DNA from: Clostridiaceae bacterium
Lineage (GTDB): Bacteria; Bacillota; Clostridia; Oscillospirales; QAMX01
DNA: 42,443 nucleotides
Direction of reading: 5' to 3'
Assembly: GCA_016297585.1 (NCBI GenBank)
Contig: JAEDGJ010000004.1
Coordinates: 1 to 42,443 of the forward strand
The notes beneath the pieces were generated by a model. That model made no database searches. It was not told the DNA's origin and saw nothing but the letters and a program-made list of their open reading frames with translations. Made by a program: the position numbers and the translations under genes. Below are positions 24,653 through 31,340 of this stretch, piece by piece (the first letter of the stretch is position 1; the number at the start of each line of letters is the position of its first letter).

Positions 24653-25761
24653 ACGGAATCCTTTAAGCGAACGGGCATGATGAAATACAGATACCGGTCT
24701 CCCTCGGTCGGCACGATGATGCAGGGCGCGAGGTCGCCGTTCAATTCGAGCAGCGCCGTTTCGTCCCGGCAGGCGCGCAGGGCGTCGAGCAGGTAGCGGC
24801 TGTTGAAGCTGATGCGCAGCGGGTCGCCCGAAAGGGTCTCGATCGGGCATTCGTCGTAGGCGCGGCCGACGGAGGTGTTGCAGGTGATGCGCGCGACGCT
24901 GCCGTCGAACAGGAAGATCGTGTTGTTCTTCAGCGTCTCGTTGATGACGATCGACGTGCGCTCCAGGCTCTTCATGAACGAGTCGGTCGCGATCTTGATC
25001 GTGATGCTCGAGGATTTCGGGATGACGTTGCGGTATTTCATGTACTCGCCTTCCAGAAGCTGGGAGGTAAGCACCGTATTGCCGATGGAAAAGGCGATAT
25101 TCTTGCGGGAAACGGCGATTTTCAGCGTTTCCTCCTCATCGCCGAGGAAGCGTTCGAGCTCGCGGAGCGACTTCGCGGGAACGACAAAGCTGACCTCCTC
25201 CGCGGAGTCCCGTTCGATCGGTTCGCGGCGGATCGCCATGCGGAAGTAGTCGAGCGCGACGACGGTCAGGAGGTTCTGGGTAAATTCGAACTTGCAGCCC
25301 GTGAGGATCGGGTTGTTGTCGTTGTCGGACGCGGCGAAGAGGACGCCGTTGATCATCGAGCGCAGGAGACCTGCCGGCAGCGATACGGAATATTCTTCCA
25401 GAAGCACGGGCAGCTCCGGGAAATCCTGCGGGTCGAGGCCGATGATATTAAAGACGGACGCGCCGCAGGAGAGGGTGGTCATAAAATGGTCGTCGCTCTC
25501 GATGGTAATGACGTCGTCGGGGAGAGAGCGCACGATGTCGAGGGTCAGCTTGGCCGGTAAAACGAGGGAACCTTCTGCGCGGATGTCGGCGCCGACGGTG
25601 GTGCGGATGCCGAGCTCGGAGTTGTAGCAGGTAATTTCCAGTGCGTCTCCGGCTTTGAAGAGAAAGCCCTCCATTGCCGGGATCGGGCTCTTTACCGCGA
25701 CGGCGCGGATGGTATTGGAAAGACCTTCCTGAAGGATGGCTTTTTCACAGGATATTTTCAT
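24649..25761 (-). CDS. dnaN: DNA polymerase III sliding clamp (beta subunit)
   Basis: 370 residues from the ATG at 25761 (MKISCEKAILQEGLSNTIRAV); the frame remains open upstream through the dnaA-dnaN spacer but its Pro/Lys-rich translation is not clamp sequence. Three clamp domains are recognisable: PAKLTLDIVRSLPDD, NPILTGCKFEF with VALDYFRMAIRRE, and the C-terminal YLLDALRACRDE with the end RYLYFIMPVRL. The clamp tethers polymerase III to DNA. The ribosome site is modest (AGGAAGGAAC about 10 bases upstream), and a 285-base repeat-rich spacer separates it from dnaA. Confidence 0.97.
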   Translation of the reverse strand: MKISCEKAILQEGLSNTIRAVAVKSPIPAMEGFLFKAGDALEITCYNSELGIRTTVGADIRAEGSLVLPAKLTLDIVRSLPDDVITIESDDHFMTTLSCGASVFNIIGLDPQDFPELPVLLEEYSVSLPAGLLRSMINGVLFAASDNDNNPILTGCKFEFTQNLLTVVALDYFRMAIRREPIERDSAEEVSFVVPAKSLRELERFLGDEEETLKIAVSRKNIAFSIGNTVLTSQLLEGEYMKYRNVIPKSSSITIKIATDSFMKSLERTSIVINETLKNNTIFLFDGSVARITCNTSVGRAYDECPIETLSGDPLRISFNSRYLLDALRACRDETALLELNGDLAPCIIVPTEGDRYLYFIMPVRLKDSV

Positions 25762-26046
25762 GGCGGTAACAGTTCCTTCCTGATGTTCTGGAGGGGGAGG
25801 CGGTTTTGGGGTGTAAAAAGGAATAGGTTTTAAGGCAGGAGAACGAGACGTAGAGGGCGGGGGTTTGGGGAAAACCGGTGTCCGGCGGAGATTTTGGAAG
25901 ATTGAGCGAGAAAAGGCCCGATTTTCCGGGGAAAGTTTTCCCATGCACATGGGGGAAACGGCGGTGGATTTTCTCCGCACTTTCCCGGGGAAGCAATTTT
26001 TCCCCCGCGGGGTTTTCCCCAATCCCCGGGAAAGCACGGGAAAACT
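25762..26046. other. dnaA-dnaN intergenic region, candidate left part of the origin, rich in TTTTCCCC repeats
   Basis: 285 bases without a gene. They hold GGGGAAAACC (25867-25876); an imperfect palindrome GTTTTCCC...GGGGGAAAC (25935-25959); TTTCCCGGGGAA (25981-25992); TTTTTCCCCC (25997-26006); GGGGTTTTCCCC (26009-26020); and GGGAAAAC (26038-26045). No TTATCCACA-type DnaA box was found within one mismatch; the closest is TTCTCCGCA, two mismatches. The origin assignment rests on position beside dnaA and on the strand switch of all genes nearby. Confidence 0.6.
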
Positions 26047-27357
26047 TTATCCTTCGCGGATCGTTTTCATCAGGTTGTTGACCGTGGTCTTGTAGGCCGG
26101 ATCCGACTCGAGCATGTTCTCCGCGCGCGCAAGGGAGGCGCGGATCGTCGAGTGGTCGCGGCCGAAGGTGTCGCCGATGTCCTGCAGCGACAGCCCCGTC
26201 ATGACGCGCACGAGATAGATCGCCGTGTGCCGCGCGATCATCGTGTCCGCGTCGCGCTTCTGGCCGAGGATCTCTTTCTCCGGAATGCTGAAGAAGGAGG
26301 CGACGTGGCTGATGATGTAGGCGGGCGTCGGGTTCAGTCCCGGATTTTCGCGGAAGATGTCCTCGATGGCCTTTCCGGCGGTCTCGAGGTTGATGGGCGC
26401 GCCCATGAAGACGTTCAGCGCCATCATTTTCTTGACGGTGCCCTCGAGCTGGCGGACGTTGTTCGTGATCTTCTTCGCGATGAAGTCGACGACCTCCGCC
26501 GGCAGCTCCACATGCAGGTGCTTGGCTTTCGCCAAGACGATCGCGCAGCGCATCTCGTAGTCAGGCGGCGAGATGTCGGCGAGCAGACCCATCTCGAACC
26601 TCGAGACCAGTCTCTCCTCCAGCCGCGGGATCTCCTTCGGCGTGCGGTCGGACGTGAGGACGATCTGCTTGTGCTCCTTGTCGAGCGCGTTGAACGTATG
26701 GAAGAATTCCTCCATCGTCGAATCCTTGCCCGCGATGAACTGGATGTCGTCGACGAGCAGCAGGTCGATCTTGCGGTACTTGTCCCGGAATTCCTGCATC
26801 CGGTTGCGGGAGATCGAGGAGATCAGGTCGTTTGTGAAGTCCTCGCTCGTGATGTACATCGGGACGCGGTTGGGCCAGGTGCGCTTGAACTCGCCGGCGA
26901 TCGCGCCGAGCAGATGCGTCTTCCCGAGCCCCGACGGGCCGTAAATGAAGAGCGGGTTGTAGGTCTGCGCCGGATTTTTGGCGACGGCGAGCGCCGCGGC
27001 GTGGGCGAATTTGTTCGAAGCGCCGACGACGAAGGTGGAGAAGCTGAACTCCTCCTCCGGGATCTCCTCCCGGACCTGCTTTTTGCGCGAGTGGACCTCG
27101 TACTCCTCCGGCGTCATGACGACGATCTCGATGTCGGAGGAAAAGAGCTCACGGAAGGCGTCCGCGAGCAGATTTTTGTACTTGCGGACGATGATATCCT
27201 TTTTCATTTCATGGGTCGTCATGATGACGGCGCGGTCTCCGTCGAATTCCTGCAGCACCGCGTCGTCGAACCAGGTCGTCAGCGCCACCGGCGTCATCAG
27301 CTTTTTCGAGCTGATGAGCGAGAGGATGCTGTTCCAGATGTCGGCGTAAGTTCGCAT
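26047..27357 (-). CDS. dnaA: Chromosomal replication initiator protein DnaA
   Basis: 436 residues. It has domain I at about 1-85 (TTWFDDAVLQ), a short linker, then the AAA+ domain with Walker A GPSGLGKT (140-147), Walker B LLLVDDIQF, sensor 1 VLTSDRTP, box VII RLEERLVSRFEMGL with the arginine finger, and sensor 2 NNVRQLEGTV. Domain IV is the DNA-binding part. Its signature reads IGDTFGRDHSTIRASL (394-409), one Gly shorter than the usual FGGRDHTTV, with Ser for the first Thr of the DHTT motif. The promoter is at 27422-27450. Translation start: the AAGGAAGG site lies about 30 bases before the ATG with a small CCGG...CCGG hairpin between, so start control may be unusual. Identity certain, recognition specificity possibly altered. 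Confidence 0.98.
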   Translation of the reverse strand: MRTYADIWNSILSLISSKKLMTPVALTTWFDDAVLQEFDGDRAVIMTTHEMKKDIIVRKYKNLLADAFRELFSSDIEIVVMTPEEYEVHSRKKQVREEIPEEEFSFSTFVVGASNKFAHAAALAVAKNPAQTYNPLFIYGPSGLGKTHLLGAIAGEFKRTWPNRVPMYITSEDFTNDLISSISRNRMQEFRDKYRKIDLLLVDDIQFIAGKDSTMEEFFHTFNALDKEHKQIVLTSDRTPKEIPRLEERLVSRFEMGLLADISPPDYEMRCAIVLAKAKHLHVELPAEVVDFIAKKITNNVRQLEGTVKKMMALNVFMGAPINLETAGKAIEDIFRENPGLNPTPAYIISHVASFFSIPEKEILGQKRDADTMIARHTAIYLVRVMTGLSLQDIGDTFGRDHSTIRASLARAENMLESDPAYKTTVNNLMKTIREG

Positions 27358-27421
27358 AGGTTTTGTTCCGGATAAAAACCGGGGATTTCCTTCCTTATTA
27401 TAATAATACCTGCTCCACGTT

Positions 27422-27450
27422 AGTATAGCACAAATCCCGGTCTATTGCAA
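27422..27450 (-). promoter_or_regulatory. dnaA promoter
   Basis: Minus strand: TTGCAA (27445-27450), 17-base spacer, TATACT (27422-27427), about 65 bases before the dnaA ATG. It shares the -35 hexamer TTGCAA with the divergent transketolase promoter. Confidence 0.85.
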
Positions 27451-27485
27451 GATATATTTTTCCCCCGGAAAATTTCAAAAACCCC

Positions 27486-27514
27486 TTGCAATGCGGCGCG
27501 GGATGCGATACAAT
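27486..27514 (+). promoter_or_regulatory. Transketolase operon promoter
   Basis: TTGCAA (27486-27491), 17-base spacer, TACAAT (27509-27514), about 94 bases before the transketolase start. It diverges from the dnaA promoter. Confidence 0.82.
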
Positions 27515-27607
27515 AGCAGCGGAAGGGTTTTTGAGGGAAAATGGCACAGGAGAAACGTTTCTCCAAACCCTTTTTCATCCGGTAAGAGACTTAATTTTGT
27601 GGAAAGG

Positions 27608-28468
27608 ATGGATCTTTGGGAAATGACACCGGAACGCAGAAAAGAGCTTGCGGATTTTGCGCTGCAGATGCGCACCGACTGCATCCGCATGACGAATCAC
27701 GGACAGTCCGGCCATATCGGGAGCATGCTCTCGATGACCGAGCTTGTCGCATTCCTCTACAACGGCGTGCTGAACGTATCCCCGGACGATCCCCGGTCGG
27801 ACGCGCGCGACCGTTTTCTCCTGTCGAAGGGCCATGCCGGCGCCGCCGTGTATGCGGCGCTGTGCCGGAAGGGCTTTTTCCCGGAGGACTGGCTGATGAC
27901 CTACTACCGCGATAACGGAAAGCTGATGGGACACATCAGCCACCATGTGCCGGGCGTGGAGTTTTCCACCGGCTCGCTCGGACACGGGCTTCCCGTGGCC
28001 GCGGGGATGGCGCTTGCCGCGAAGAAAAACGCAAAGCCGCACCGCGTCTTCTGTCTGATGTCCGACGGCGACATGAACGAGGGCTCCACCTGGGAGGCCA
28101 TCGTCTTTGCCGCCCAGCAGAAGCTCGACCGCCTCGTCGGCATCATCGACTACAACCGGATCCAGGCGCTCGGCTTCTCGAAGGACATCGCCGATCTCGA
28201 GCCGCTTTCGGAAAAGCTCGCGGCGTTCGGCTGGGCGAGCGTGACGATCGACGGACACAGCTTCGAGGAGATCGAGGCGGCGTTCGAAAAACTCCCCCTC
28301 GAGCAGGGAAAACCCTCGATGATCATCGCGAAAACCGTCAAGGCGCGGGGCGTGCCGTGGCTGGAGAACACCGTGAAGTCGCATTACGGCTACATCCCGG
28401 ACGACCGGGTGGAGGAAGCGATTGCCGGCTGCCGCGCGCTGCGCGACACCTATGTGAAAGGAGCGTGA
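27608..28468 (+). CDS. Transketolase, N-terminal (TPP-binding) subunit
   Basis: 286 residues from the ATG at 27608; ATG at 27623 is an alternative because GGAAAGG directly abuts the first. The TPP/Mg site is visible in LMSDGDMNEGSTWE (GDG...N) and the DYNRIQALG loop. GQSGHIGSMLSMTELV and FLLSKGHAGAAVY are the N-terminal transketolase signatures. It works with the C-terminal subunit encoded five bases downstream, as a heteromeric enzyme of the non-oxidative pentose phosphate pathway. Two-gene transketolases are common in Clostridia. The relation to the ribulokinase, FGGY kinase and isomerase-like genes in the window suggests pentose use, but this is inference. Confidence 0.93.
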   Translation: MDLWEMTPERRKELADFALQMRTDCIRMTNHGQSGHIGSMLSMTELVAFLYNGVLNVSPDDPRSDARDRFLLSKGHAGAAVYAALCRKGFFPEDWLMTYYRDNGKLMGHISHHVPGVEFSTGSLGHGLPVAAGMALAAKKNAKPHRVFCLMSDGDMNEGSTWEAIVFAAQQKLDRLVGIIDYNRIQALGFSKDIADLEPLSEKLAAFGWASVTIDGHSFEEIEAAFEKLPLEQGKPSMIIAKTVKARGVPWLENTVKSHYGYIPDDRVEEAIAGCRALRDTYVKGA

Positions 28469-28472
28469 CGGG

Positions 28473-29402
28473 ATGCGTACGGTATTCAATCAGACCCTTT
28501 TAGAGCTTGCAAAACAGGATCCCCGCATCTACATGATCCTCGCGGACATCGGCTACGGCGAGATCGAGCCGTTCCGCGATGCGTTCCCGGACCGGTACTA
28601 CAACGTCGGCGTCGCCGAGCAGAACATGACGGGCGTCGCCTGCGGCGTCGCGATGGAGGGCAACATCGCGGTCACCTACTCGATCGCGAACTTCCCGACG
28701 CTGCGCTGCCTCGAGCAGATCCGCAACGACGTCTGCTATCACAACGCCAACGTCAAGATCGTCATCATCGGCGGCGGCGTCAGCTACGGCCCCCTCGGCG
28801 TGTCCCATCACTCGACGGAGGACATCGCGATCATGCGGGCGCTGCCGAACCTCGTCGTCTGCGTCCCCTGCGACACGAAGGAGGCCGAGGCCGCGACGCG
28901 GGCGATGATCGCGCACGACGGCCCGTTCTACTACCGCTGCGGCTACAAAAACGAGCGCGATATCCACGATGAGCCGATCCACTTCCAGCTCGGCCGCGCC
29001 ATTCGCATCCACGACGGGCACGACGCGGCGCTGTTCTTCACGGGCCCCATCGGCTATAACGCCAAGCTCGCCTGCGAAAAGGTCGAGCGCGAGCACGGCA
29101 TCTCCGTGCGGCTCGTGAGCCTACACACGATCAAGCCCATCGACCGGGCGGAGATCGTCTCGGCGGCGCGGGACATCGGAAAAATCATCACGCTCGAGGA
29201 GCACAACCTCTCCGGCGGCATGGGCTCGGCGGTCGCGGAGGTGCTGGCGGACGAGGGCGCGGTCTGCCGGGTCCGCCGCATCGCGTTCCCGGACATCAAC
29301 GTCTCGAAGGTCGGCTCGCAGGAGTGGCTGCGCGCGCAGTACGGCATGGACGTCGACTCGATCGCCGAAGAGATCGTGCGGATCTGCCGGCAGAAGGATT
29401 GA
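28473..29402 (+). CDS. Transketolase, C-terminal subunit
   Basis: 309 residues. Pyrimidine-binding domain with the catalytic region ILADIGYG and the conserved Glu in VAEQNMTGVACGVA that activates TPP; central GGVSYGPLGVSHHSTEDIA and CVPCDTKEAEAA; C-terminal domain VRLVSLHTIKPIDRAEI with EEHNLSGGMGSAVAE. It pairs with the N subunit just upstream (4-base gap, GGAGCGTGACGGG before ATG). DXP synthase or 2-oxoacid dehydrogenase beta subunits share the fold, but the order of the two genes and the motifs favour transketolase. The stop codon is part of the next promoter's -35 box. Confidence 0.92.
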   Translation: MRTVFNQTLLELAKQDPRIYMILADIGYGEIEPFRDAFPDRYYNVGVAEQNMTGVACGVAMEGNIAVTYSIANFPTLRCLEQIRNDVCYHNANVKIVIIGGGVSYGPLGVSHHSTEDIAIMRALPNLVVCVPCDTKEAEAATRAMIAHDGPFYYRCGYKNERDIHDEPIHFQLGRAIRIHDGHDAALFFTGPIGYNAKLACEKVEREHGISVRLVSLHTIKPIDRAEIVSAARDIGKIITLEEHNLSGGMGSAVAEVLADEGAVCRVRRIAFPDINVSKVGSQEWLRAQYGMDVDSIAEEIVRICRQKD

Positions 29403-29427
29403 CGGACGGACAAAAAACCGGTATAAT
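29399..29427 (+). promoter_or_regulatory. Promoter for the phosphodiesterase-like gene
   Basis: TTGACG (29399-29404), 17-base spacer, perfect TATAAT (29422-29427). The -35 box overlaps the transketolase stop codon. Predicted transcription start is near 29434, exactly where the palindrome begins. Confidence 0.85.
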
Positions 29428-29433
29428 AAAAGA

Positions 29434-29467
29434 AAAAAGTTTTCCCCCGCATGGGGGAAAACTTTTT
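29434..29467. repeat. Perfect GTTTTCCCC-type palindrome at the start of the transcript
   Basis: A 15-base-pair perfect stem: AAAAAGTTTTCCCCC (29434-29448), loop GCAT, GGGGGAAAACTTTTT (29453-29467). T-run on both ends, so it can act as a bidirectional terminator for the transketolase operon. However, it also lies at the predicted 5' end of the next mRNA. It is a member of the repeat family seen around dnaA and at 30283 and 30356. Confidence 0.85.
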
Positions 29468-29492
29468 CCCGGAAGGAAGGCTGAATTTTGGA

Positions 29493-30269
29493 ATGCGCAA
29501 TAAGGTTTTGATGGTTCTGGTGGACGGCATGCGTCCCGACGCGCTGCCGCTCTGCGGGCATCCGCTGTTTTCCCGGCTGACGGAGGAAAGCGCGTACACG
29601 CTGTCCGCGCGCACCGTGTTCCCGTCGGTCACGCTGCCGTGCCATATGTCGCTGTTCCATTCGGTGGAGCCGGAGCGCCACGGCATCCTGACGAATCTCT
29701 ATGTGCCGCAGGTGCGCCCCGTAAAGGGACTGTTCGACGTGCTGCATCTGTATAAAAAGCGCTGCGCGATGTTTTACAACTGGGAGGAGCTGCGCGATCT
29801 GTCCCGTCCCGGCGCGCTTTCGTACTCGTATTTCGCGAGCCTGCACACGCTCGGCCTCGCGAAGGCGAACGACCTCGTCGCCGACGCCTGCGCGCAGGTG
29901 ATCGCGTCCGACGCGCCCGACTGCGTGTTCCTCTACCTCGGCTATACGGACGAGCAGGCGCATCTGACGGGCTGGATGGGAGAAGAGTATCTCGCATCCA
30001 TCCGCCAGAGCTTCGACTGCATCGAGCGGGTGCTGCGCGTCCTGCCGGAGGACTACAGCTTCCTCCTCACCGCCGATCACGGCGGGCATGACCGCTGCCA
30101 CGGCACGGATATGCCGGAGGATATGACGATCCCGGTCTTTCTGCGCGGAAAAGCCTTCGCGCCCGGCGTCATTCCGGGCCCCGTCTCCATTCTCGACCTC
30201 GCGCCGACCGTCGCGGCGCTGCTCGGCGTTCCGGCCGACGACGACTGGGAAGGAAAGCCGCTTTGCTGA
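29493..30269 (+). CDS. Alkaline-phosphatase-superfamily phosphodiesterase/phosphatase (NPP-like)
   Basis: 258 residues from the ATG at 29493. The metal and catalytic residues follow the nucleotide pyrophosphatase/phosphodiesterase plan: Asp in VLVDGMRPDALP, Thr nucleophile in FPSVTLPCH, Asp and His in YTDEQAH, Asp-His in TADHGGHD and a last His in DRCHGTD. Proteins of this size have a compact single domain with two zinc ions that hydrolyse phosphodiesters or pyrophosphates. No signal peptide is seen, so it may be cytoplasmic. Sulfatase and phosphoglycerate mutase branches are less likely from the metal motif spacing. Its own promoter with a 5' hairpin separates it from the transketolase genes. 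Substrate unknown. Confidence 0.82.
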   Translation: MRNKVLMVLVDGMRPDALPLCGHPLFSRLTEESAYTLSARTVFPSVTLPCHMSLFHSVEPERHGILTNLYVPQVRPVKGLFDVLHLYKKRCAMFYNWEELRDLSRPGALSYSYFASLHTLGLAKANDLVADACAQVIASDAPDCVFLYLGYTDEQAHLTGWMGEEYLASIRQSFDCIERVLRVLPEDYSFLLTADHGGHDRCHGTDMPEDMTIPVFLRGKAFAPGVIPGPVSILDLAPTVAALLGVPADDDWEGKPLC

Positions 30270-30282
30270 AAATAAATCGGAA

Positions 30283-30304
30283 TTTTCCCCGGGATCGGGG
30301 AAAA
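30283..30304. repeat. GTTTTCCCC-type palindrome, copy 2 of the right arm
   Basis: TTTTCCCC (30283-30290), loop GGGATC, GGGGAAAA (30297-30304), just after the phosphodiesterase stop and before a terminator. Confidence 0.75.
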
Positions 30305-30308
30305 CGTT

Positions 30309-30349
30309 CCCCGGGACAGAAAAAAAGCCTGTCCCGGGGAGCTTTTTTT
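30309..30349 (+). terminator. Intrinsic terminator after the phosphodiesterase gene
   Basis: Perfect 11-base-pair stem CCCCGGGACAG (30309-30319) / CTGTCCCGGGG (30329-30339), loop AAAAAAAGC, then AGC and seven T (30343-30349). Confidence 0.92.
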
Positions 30350-30355
30350 CGCCGC

Positions 30356-30393
30356 GGGCAAAGTTTTCCCCTGCCATGGGGAAAACTTTGCCC
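30356..30393. repeat. GTTTTCCCC-type palindrome, copy 3 of the right arm (longest)
   Basis: 16-base-pair perfect stem: GGGCAAAGTTTTCCCC (30356-30371), loop TGCCAT, GGGGAAAACTTTGCCC (30378-30393). The stem core is the same as the copy at 29434. It has no T-run of its own and lies 55 bases upstream of the next promoter. Confidence 0.85.
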
Positions 30394-30447
30394 ATCAAAA
30401 CCGCGTTTTTGTCCCGGGCGGGCGCGGAAAATTCATCGATTTTTCAC

Positions 30448-30476
30448 TTGCCGAACGCCGCGGTGCGTGGTATACT
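30448..30476 (+). promoter_or_regulatory. Promoter for the isomerase-like gene and downstream genes
   Basis: TTGCCG (30448-30453), 17-base spacer, TATACT (30471-30476), about 45 bases before the ATG at 30521. Confidence 0.82.
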
Positions 30477-30520
30477 GGTACAGACAATGGATTAGTATAC
30501 AAAAAAGAGGGTTGATCGAT

Positions 30521-31312
30521 ATGAAGCTCGGTATCATCCGGAATCAGAATGACGAAAACGCGTTTGCTTTCGCAAAGGAAAAGGGACTTTCCTTTGTCGA
30601 ACTCTGCCTGAATTTCGAACCCGAGGCGCAGCAGTTCATCGCGCAGGCGGATGTCCTGAAAAAGCGCTCGGAGGAAGCGGGGATCCCGTTTGCGTCGATC
30701 GGACGCTGGAACGCCTCGCCGCTCGACGAGCAGGGAAAGATCCGTCCGCATCTGCTGGAGGAAGCGAAGCGCACGATCGACGCGGCGCACGCGCTCGGCT
30801 GCCCCGTATACGTCTGCGGCGCGAACTGGGTCGAGGGGCTGTCGCTGTATCAGAACTACACCGCCGCCATCCGCTTTTTCGGAGAGGTGCTCGACTATGC
30901 CCGTCCGCTCGGCATGAAGGTCGCCGTCTATAACTGCCACTGGTCGAACTGGATCACGGGCGCGAAGGAGTGGGAGGTCGTCCTCGGCGAGCTGCCGGAG
31001 CTGGGCATCAAGTTCGACGCGTCCCACAGCATCGCGGGCGGCCGGGACTACATCACCGAGCTGCGCGACTGGGCAAACCGCATCTATCACGTCCATATCA
31101 AGGGCTTTGTGCAGATCGGCGGGCAGTATGTCGACGCGCCGCCCGCGGGGCTCGACGCGATCAACTGGCCGACGGAAATGGCCATCCTCTACAGCGCGCA
31201 CTACAACGGCGGGCTCTCGATCGAGCCGCATTCCGAAGTCTGGCAGGGCGAGCTCGGCGCGCGCGGCATCGACTATACCATCCGCTATATGAAGCAGTTC
31301 CTTCTGGACTGA
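30521..31312 (+). CDS. Xylose isomerase-like TIM-barrel protein (sugar phosphate isomerase/epimerase family)
   Basis: 263 residues; AAGAGGG nine bases before the ATG supports this start. The family pattern of AP-endonuclease-2/xylose-isomerase-like barrels is present: VELCLNFEPE early in the barrel, YNCHWSNWI, LGIKFDASHSI (metal Asp and His), YHVHIKGF (His/Lys strand) and LSIEPHSEVW with the terminal metal Glu. The protein would isomerise or epimerise a sugar or sugar phosphate, or act on an inositol; substrate unknown. The genes upstream and downstream are not sugar-specific. Has its own promoter. An aminotransferase follows after 28 bases. Confidence 0.87.
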   Translation: MKLGIIRNQNDENAFAFAKEKGLSFVELCLNFEPEAQQFIAQADVLKKRSEEAGIPFASIGRWNASPLDEQGKIRPHLLEEAKRTIDAAHALGCPVYVCGANWVEGLSLYQNYTAAIRFFGEVLDYARPLGMKVAVYNCHWSNWITGAKEWEVVLGELPELGIKFDASHSIAGGRDYITELRDWANRIYHVHIKGFVQIGGQYVDAPPAGLDAINWPTEMAILYSAHYNGGLSIEPHSEVWQGELGARGIDYTIRYMKQFLLD

Positions 31313-31340
31313 TCTTGGCATATAAAGTGAGGAAAATACG

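Larger units (their letters stand above)
27358..27607. other. Divergent dnaA-transketolase intergenic region, candidate right part of the origin
   Basis: 250 bases with two outward promoters whose -35 boxes are 35 bases apart (both TTGCAA). There is an A+T-rich stretch TTATTATAATAA (27396-27407) that could melt easily, and a TTTTCC...GGAAAA inverted repeat (near 27458-27472). No canonical DnaA box is seen; TGTGGAAAG at the right end is two mismatches away. The transcription divergence makes this the switch point of the two replichores. Confidence 0.6.

Noticed and set aside
25762..26037. N-terminal extension of dnaN through the dnaA-dnaN spacer
   Set aside because: The extra 92 residues are Pro/Lys-rich, unlike any clamp, and the internal ATG at 25761 gives exactly the family N-terminus.
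25860..30400. CRISPR array from the repeated TTTTCCCC units
   Set aside because: Spacing is irregular, the units are palindromic and scattered over several intergenic regions, and no cas gene is present.
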